A DNA stretch of 64,000 bases, from positions 9,112,801 to 9,176,800 of the forward strand of contig NC_067198.1 in NCBI RefSeq assembly GCF_000699445.3, given 5' to 3'. The stretch is from Schistosoma haematobium. Lineage: Eukaryota; Platyhelminthes; Trematoda; Strigeidida; Schistosomatidae. Shown here one piece after another: positions 59,820 through 64,000 of this stretch. The notes beneath the pieces are model-generated. The model had not been told where the DNA came from, did no database searches, and was given only the letters and a program-made list of their open reading frames with translations. How positions within the stretch are numbered: position 1 is the first letter of the stretch; the number at the start of each line of letters is the position of its first letter. Position numbers and translations under genes: made by a program.

Positions 59820-61760
59820 GAATATGAGAATTTTCTCTTACAACAACTTATGCATACCTTTCATATTGTGTCATATTAATTTTTCTCTCATAAGTTTTCT
59901 CTTTTTTAATCGTTGATGTTAAAGTATTCATCATTAATATTAGTAGTGTAATTACGACTAAAAACATGACATATATATATAACGTTGAGACAATTGCCCT
60001 CAGCACTGTAATCAGTCCATCCACCCACCTATAAATATTTTGAGATTAACTAGACATTCTATTTTTATTTGAAGAGTTGACTTGTCAAATGTAAATTATG
60101 TGAATTATGATAGATAACTAAACAAATAAGTAGTGTAGGTGGATGTTAACAAACTGAAAAAAAGCTCAAATTTATGCCACTTTTATTGGGTATATTATTT
60201 TAGTTAAATTATAATGTATAATGACGAGCCAATCAGATATCGTGAATACAGCTTCTAGGTTTTTTACAACAGATTAAAATATCAAGTATAAAGAACAGTA
60301 GAAATACCTTTTAATGGTACTCAAAACATTGCAATTGATTGTGAAAGATTAATTTTTACCAACACAGAGCAAAAAATGATAATTTTAAATCTATCAGGAG
60401 CTTTATTCTATCTTTGTAGATTGTACATAATAGACGAATCAACGGTCCCTAAATTCTAACCTACCGACACTATATTCTGTGAGTGTACTAATGAGATAGC
60501 GTCTCTTGTACTTTTGCAAGTGAAATCGATTCATCTTTGTGGCTACAAAGCATTTTTACATTTTAACTGATATGAATCCATGATAAAAACTCTAACCATA
60601 AACTTATATACGGTTCCAATAGATTCTTCTAATATATAAAATCTTTGCCATATTGTTATCGTTTCTTTTTTCAATTAACCGTTCATATTTGCAAAGACTT
60701 CTTTCCAATTGGCTAGGAACTGACTTGGAATTTGTTACGATTTTTGTTTACGAATCGCTCAGGCTCATTTCTATATTGCACTCTTATCATTGTTTCTTTC
60801 GATATTCTTTTTTAATGGTTTTCTGGGTTTTTTTAAAGAAAACTATTTTTATCTTCTGAATATTTTTTCAAATGCTACGAAAACGGCCCTCAGTCTAGTA
60901 GCGTAAATCAAAACCTAATACGTGTCTACACTCGGTCATCTGGGAAAGCTGAGACATAATGTTACACAGTCGCAACCAGCACCTACTTCGGAACACTACT
61001 TGCTGGTATATAAGCTTAAAATATACCTGACTAAGTTATATCCATCGACTCATGAGGAAATTAGTAATTAATGTTTTGGACAATCTATAGATTTACAAAC
61101 ATCGTCAGAATCTGCATGACAAATAATATTAGTTAAGACGTTAGTTGATAGAGGTTAACATCAATTACAGAAGTGTAAATGTTGTCATTTCTTATTTCCC
61201 CTTCAGTCATCTCCACAGTATCATAGCATACTGTCAGTTCTGGGTTTTGTTAATCCTTTTTAACTTTTTTTATAATTTAGTTTGATCTTTTCTCTGATGT
61301 TGGTATATTGTCGTTGACTTTAGTTGAACTGACGGAAAATCTAGCAGCGTAAATTGATACGCTTTTTAATCAGATGTTTTTGTATCTAAACAGAATGTTA
61401 TCCAGTCATATTCGTTTTATTTTTTATTATATTTCATTTTCCTGTCGTTTTTTTGTTATTCACACAAATATTTCAGGCATATACTTAATCGGAGTAAAAA
61501 TCGTTATTGTGATGTGATTTGTCATGATGCAACTCGTGTTTATCTCCAACCATTATTATTATCGTCGGATATTTCTAGAATTTCCACTAGTCGTAGTGAT
61601 GAAGATCCTACAGTATTATGTAATGCTCAGAAATCCCTTACCGCGCGTCTTCATCGTACACATTCAGCACCAATATCAGCGCATACACTAGTAAAAAATT
61701 ATATTCATGCCAATTGGGTCGATGGTTATCGACAGAAAAATGCTTTTATCTGTACTCAGG
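44361..61760 (+). CDS. PTPN9: PTPN9/PTP-MEG2-like tyrosine phosphatase with CRAL-TRIO domain (3' partial)
   Basis: Ten plus-strand exons join in phase: 44361-44408, 46441-46572, 46614-46703, 46744-46865, 48852-48957, 51389-51640, 52772-53077, 55283-55988, 57169-57895 and 61477-61760. They give 924 residues, and the gene continues beyond the window. The ATG at 44361 follows an in-frame stop. Residues 8-60 are a CRAL-TRIO N domain (FNILAARKFSVPQAMELYHNY). Residues 61-215 are the lipid-binding domain (ELLSGKFVIL, ARNGLVFIFDMTDSKYSNF, RVLILTAPLWFRAPF). Residues about 251-790 are a Ser/Asn/acidic linker with an acid run at 751-781. The PTP domain starts near 793 (MNPNELVQHIENVG, KNRYCDVICHDATRVYL, YIHANWVDGYRQKNAFICTQG). 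The family acts on secretory vesicle membranes. The catalytic HCSAG loop is downstream, so activity cannot be judged. The linker makes the protein far longer than the 593-residue human form. Confidence 0.93.
44495..44526. repeat. 32-bp perfect palindrome in intron 1
   Basis: The half-site taaatgtttatttcta is followed at once by its exact reverse complement, with no spacer, in the first intron of the PTPN9-like gene. Its function is unknown. Confidence 0.85.
44690..44800 (+). repeat. tRNA-like SINE fragment
   Basis: gactggttgcggtgtctgagta resembles an A box and ctcaggttcgggtt a B box, spaced as in tRNA-derived SINEs. No cloverleaf could be drawn with confidence, so it is not called a tRNA gene. 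Confidence 0.4.
45650..45840 (+). pseudogene. Short non-LTR reverse-transcriptase fragment
   Basis: The frame NPTIVLFLDISLVFDPV is motif A of the same kind of reverse transcriptase as at 7141-7350 ([11 protein letters not shown]). It lies in intron 1 of the PTPN9-like gene and is broken on both sides. Confidence 0.5.
45880..46045. repeat. Fold-back made of two tRNA-like SINE ends
   Basis: A plus copy (gactcattaattaaggtgct ... acaagttcgaaccttgctcc, with a B-box-like gttcgaacc) runs into ccatctactttgg. This is followed within 40 bp by ccaaagtagatgagac and a second B-box-like word gttcgaacg. The shared words are reverse complements, forming a hairpin in intron 1. Confidence 0.55.
46573..46743 (+). 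other. Two micro-introns (41 and 40 nt) of the PTPN9-like gene
   Basis: The introns are 46573-46613 and 46704-46743. Splicing joins LYHNYQ to TFLASEQITRV and GKFVIL to NDNDIPGVRVAQF with no phase change. The 30-codon exon between them (46614-46703) would be missed by simple ORF finding. Confidence 0.88.
48315..48410 (+). pseudogene. 3'-end fragment of a non-LTR element
   Basis: [15 protein letters not shown] reads from about 48325 to 48370 and matches the C-terminal end of the element at 6060-8250 ([11 protein letters not shown]). It is only about 100 bp and lies in intron 4 of the PTPN9-like gene. Confidence 0.6.
50850..51020 (-). mobile_element. Sm-alpha-like SINE, minus copy
   Basis: Read on the minus strand it has ctcagtggtctagaggtta (A-box region), cttcgactccc (B-box region), ttgatgagtcccacaatagg and gtggtcc at the end, the same order as 42371-42570. 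The hammerhead core is TTGATGA with a broken GAAA box. It lies in intron 5 of the PTPN9-like gene. Confidence 0.75.
51115..51225 (+). mobile_element. Sm-alpha-like SINE fragment (3' half)
   Basis: The words gaacgaccgttcagtgtttcc, aggtttcc and ggcggtacaacttagatcag follow the order of the 3' half of the SINE at 42371-42570, with substitutions. It stands opposite in strand to the copy at 50850-51020, so the two form a tail-facing pair. Confidence 0.55.
51925..52110 (-). mobile_element. Sm-alpha-like SINE, minus copy
   Basis: The minus strand shows a B-box-like ggttccattcccggtcgc, then gagttgtggatgggcactgag and a diverged 3' half ending near gtctagctac. It lies in intron 6 of the PTPN9-like gene. 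Confidence 0.6.
52580..52680 (+). repeat. tRNA-like SINE fragment
   Basis: ggagtggtagtttagtggtta (A-box-like) and ctcaggtttgagctcc (B-box-like) are spaced as in a tRNA promoter and followed by acctacttcggttctg, which resembles the ending at 45940. It is too diverged to call a tRNA gene. Confidence 0.5.
53340..53660 (-). mobile_element. Dispersed tRNA-like repeat with hammerhead-core relic, copy 1
   Basis: It is similar to 59090-59400 over about 300 bp on the same strand. On the minus strand CTGATGAG (53378-53371) is followed at once by GAAA (53367-53364), so the two hammerhead core boxes are intact but stem II is deleted. A B-box-like gtctgagtccc is present. Confidence 0.6.
54069..54085. repeat. 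(TA)n microsatellite
   Basis: A short run of alternating t and a in intron 7 of the PTPN9-like gene. Confidence 0.85.
54320..54480 (-). repeat. tRNA-like SINE fragment, minus copy
   Basis: The minus strand carries gttcctgggtttgatctagtg and later ctagtggttcaac, resembling the promoter and tail words of the other tRNA-derived repeats, but well diverged. Confidence 0.4.
54590..54790 (-). mobile_element. Sm-alpha-like SINE, minus copy
   Basis: The minus strand has a B-box-like tcctgggttcgatccccc, gtggatgtgaactgctgaac (hammerhead-core relic) and gataaaacaactgtctggtgc in the family order. The open frame 54641-54943 on the plus strand runs over it and is not a gene. Confidence 0.65.
56950..57080 (+). 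mobile_element. Sm-alpha-like SINE, diverged copy
   Basis: gagttcgatctctggtggggt is a B-box-like start, followed by cactactgaggaagagcggc and ttagctgtcctgttcatcctg in the family order. It lies about 90 bp upstream of PTPN9-like exon 9, in intron 8. Confidence 0.6.
59090..59400 (-). mobile_element. Dispersed tRNA-like repeat with hammerhead-core relic, copy 2
   Basis: Similar to 53340-53660. On the minus strand CTGATGAG (59109-59102) and GAAA (59088-59085) are both intact and separated by tcccggctatcat, which cannot form the usual stem II. It lies in intron 9 of the PTPN9-like gene. Confidence 0.6.
59741..59820. repeat. (ATT)n microsatellite
   Basis: About 24 tandem att units with one interruption near 59760. 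Two apparent frames of Ile or Leu runs across it (59685-59916) are artefacts of this repeat. Confidence 0.95.
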
Positions 61761-64000
61761 GTATGTGGTAAAGTTTTATTTGTGATTGCTCATCTAATAA
61801 TTTTTTTATGTTTTTAGCAAAACTATTTACAGCTTCTTACTTTAAATTTTGTTTTATTAGTGAAGTCGCAAATGAAGTACTAATATAAGCCACGATGAAG
61901 ATGCTTACAGTTCAACAAAGTTTATTTTTTATGTATTTAACCAAGTCATTATTATGTTTGCATATATATCTGTATATCGCACTATTATGGATCGAAATTC
62001 ATGCAACTCTCTTAGATCCGCTACTCTCGCTTCATTCAGTCGGTAATTCATCACCGTAAGACGTGAAACCAGCGTTCAACGGTCCAAGTTACCTCACTTT
62101 AGACCAGCCCAGAAAAAAAATCAAGATGAATGAAAAGCATAAGGTGAGAAATTATATCGGCGGCAAGGGAAATCGAAATATGAGAAGCTCAGTTCAAAAG
62201 GATAACTTTGAAAAAATAAAAAATAACACCCGACCGAGTATTTGCAAGAAGGTAGAGAATAGTAATTGTAACCGACTTTATACCATTTTAATCCAATATT
62301 TGGAACCGTTGATTACTATCATTAATTTGGCCGTAACCCGGAAGTTAAAACCTATTGACTCAGCTAAGATCACCGGTCAATGAATTCATGAAATGATGAT
62401 ATATCTAAATCTACCCACTGGTAGCTACTAATCAACATACTCCAATCTCATACAACGTTGGTTTCCAGAATTGGTAGTTGTTCCGGATATGTAGCATGCG
62501 TCCTATGCGGTGACAAAAAATTTCTATAACACAATACATATACTATGATTCAATATATTTTTTTATGAGTAAAATACTTTATTCACTACCAATATGAATC
62601 AGATCAACAGTCATTGACTTCATAGTCTGATGTCACATATCAGATTTACTAAATCAGAAGAAAACTCTCTATGGCCTTTCGAATACATACCTTTTTCTAA
62701 TAGACTTTTTAAATATGTTATCGCAGTGCTGTTTCTGGTCGACTATTCAATTTAAATCATTAATAATAATGTGGAGAAAATCGGGCATGGTAAATGTTTT
62801 TCTTTTTAAGAAAATCTGGATAATGTAATTTGATGATGCATACGTCTGTTGCTAGAAATTAAATTGACTAGTTTAAATCAATGCAACAGTTCTTCATTTT
62901 GATCCCGACAATCAATCAATAAACTACCCATAAAATTAGCGTGACTAATTGATGATACTAATGATGATATACGATATCAGTAATAGATTCTTCATTTATT
63001 TATCTTAGAATATCTATAAAGAATTCTGTGATTTTAATGTGTTTATTGTGTCCGGTCACATGATTCACATTCCGTTTGGTAGAATAATTCTAATAGATAG
63101 ATAGATATAAGGAGAGATTGATCTGAGACATTCTGACGGAAAAATTTACTCACCCTTTCTATAACTGACATCTTGTAAAAGTTTGTAAACTGAGTTATTC
63201 ATAAAAAAATCGTATATAGTCAAAGAGTTAGTCAGTTGATCAGCCAGTGTTAAGCTTGAAACACAAAATGCATTGACTCAAGTTGTCACACAGATTGTGG
63301 TTAAATTTTAAAAAATTAATCCCATCACTTTACAGATGATCAACAGTTTGATATTACTACTACTACTACTACTCTTTAAACTCAATGTTTATCAATTAGC
63401 ATCTATTTAATCACTAGTCATCAATAATGTTGGTTCGTTCCGTGTTTACATTTTGCGTAGTATTTAACTTGAATTATATTTCCACTGAATGTTCTATGGG
63501 AGTAGTCATTTGTCTAGAATGGTCTGTAAAAGTCAGTAAGAGGACTCACAACTTTTTCTGCCAAGTTTACCTTACATTGTTGACATAAAGACAAAATAGA
63601 AATATTTTCATTAGCCACGATTTACTACTATTATATAATAATGCGACCCATACACAGACTGGGATCCAGTTGTACCAAATACGCGATTCGTGACCGAATA
63701 TAGTAAGAAACGTAGTATGTAAGTCGGACACTGGATTTATCTAAAGCAATACTAATTGTCCATACAAATTTTGAGTCCAAGGTACAATTATTAGTGAATA
63801 GGAAATCGCATTTAATAGTGAGTAGTCTGTGTTTGTTTTTCCACACTCAGTAATCAACCACATTTCACCTTCAATGACCACACATCGATAACCATTAATT
63901 GTGTACACCTACTCCTTTCACATTATTTTTTTTCGAACCAATCAACTATCTTGAAATGATAATCAGTGACGAGAAAAGTCGCTTCAAATATTTGTACGTA
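61761..64000 (+). other. Start of the next PTPN9-like intron, unassigned
   Basis: The intron starts with gtatgt at 61761. No exon for the rest of the phosphatase domain was found up to the window edge. It contains a short (CTA)n run at about 63353-63373 and an atag run near 63096, and nothing else I recognise. Confidence 0.5.

Larger units (their letters stand above)
57896..61476 (+). other. Intron 9 of the PTPN9-like gene
   Basis: This 3581-nt intron begins gtgagt and ends tttcag. Besides the repeat at 59090-59400 and the ATT microsatellite I see no exon or named element in it; the open frames at 57963-58577 have no recognised motif. Confidence 0.8.

Noticed and set aside
59685..59916. Two overlapping frames of long Ile and Leu runs that look like a membrane protein
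   Set aside because: They are translations of the ATT microsatellite in an intron.
62063..62383. 106-codon frame as the next exon of the phosphatase
   Set aside because: The translation has none of the expected phosphatase motifs and lacks suitable splice sites.
1..64000. CRISPR arrays, bacterial operons, rRNA genes or integrated phage
   Set aside because: None was seen; the spliced genes and repeats are those of an animal nuclear genome.

Overview
This is eukaryotic DNA from a trematode flatworm, almost certainly Schistosoma. The evidence is AT-rich DNA, metazoan genes that mix 32-49 nt micro-introns with multi-kilobase introns, and a repeat landscape typical of schistosomes: CR1-like and RTE/SR2-like non-LTR elements, a Penelope-like element, gypsy LTR pieces, and Sm-alpha-like tRNA-derived SINEs with hammerhead-ribozyme relics. 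The SINEs suggest an African-clade species, but the exact species cannot be read from the window.

Four protein-coding genes were rebuilt exon by exon with consistent phases. (1) Plus strand, about 3570-9885: the main part of an active myotubularin-type phosphoinositide 3-phosphatase (MTM1/MTMR1/MTMR2 group); its N-terminal exons are not visible. (2) Minus strand, 14162-10028: a complete 7-exon AP endonuclease 2 (APEX2, 518 aa) with its C-terminal GRF zinc finger. It converges on the myotubularin gene, and the two stop codons are only 142 bp apart. (3) Minus strand, 36350-32521: a complete 4-exon gene for an unrecognised proline-rich 261-aa protein. (4) Plus strand, 44361-61760 and continuing past the window: a PTPN9/PTP-MEG2-like phosphatase with an N-terminal CRAL-TRIO lipid-binding domain, a very long Ser/Asn/acidic linker, and the start of the PTP domain. 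The catalytic exons lie beyond 64000.

Mobile DNA fills the rest. From 1.2 to 2.85 kb there is a composite repeat whose 1327-bp arm recurs inverted at 23306-24632. From 15.0 to 22.0 kb there is a large palindrome of a CR1-like retrotransposon: arms of 2536 and 2470 bp, a 2-kb spacer, and an inner arrangement that matches a full-length 5'-inverted (twin-primed) insertion later copied in inverted orientation. From 22.5 to 25.1 kb there are dispersed repeats and a reverse-transcriptase fragment. From 30.2 to 31.2 kb there is a Penelope-like remnant, and from 38.2 to 41.0 kb a degenerate SR2/RTE element. From 42.4 to 43.2 kb a gypsy LTR/gag fragment abuts a SINE. The introns of the PTPN9-like gene hold many small SINE copies. 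Stretches with no recognised content are listed as such.
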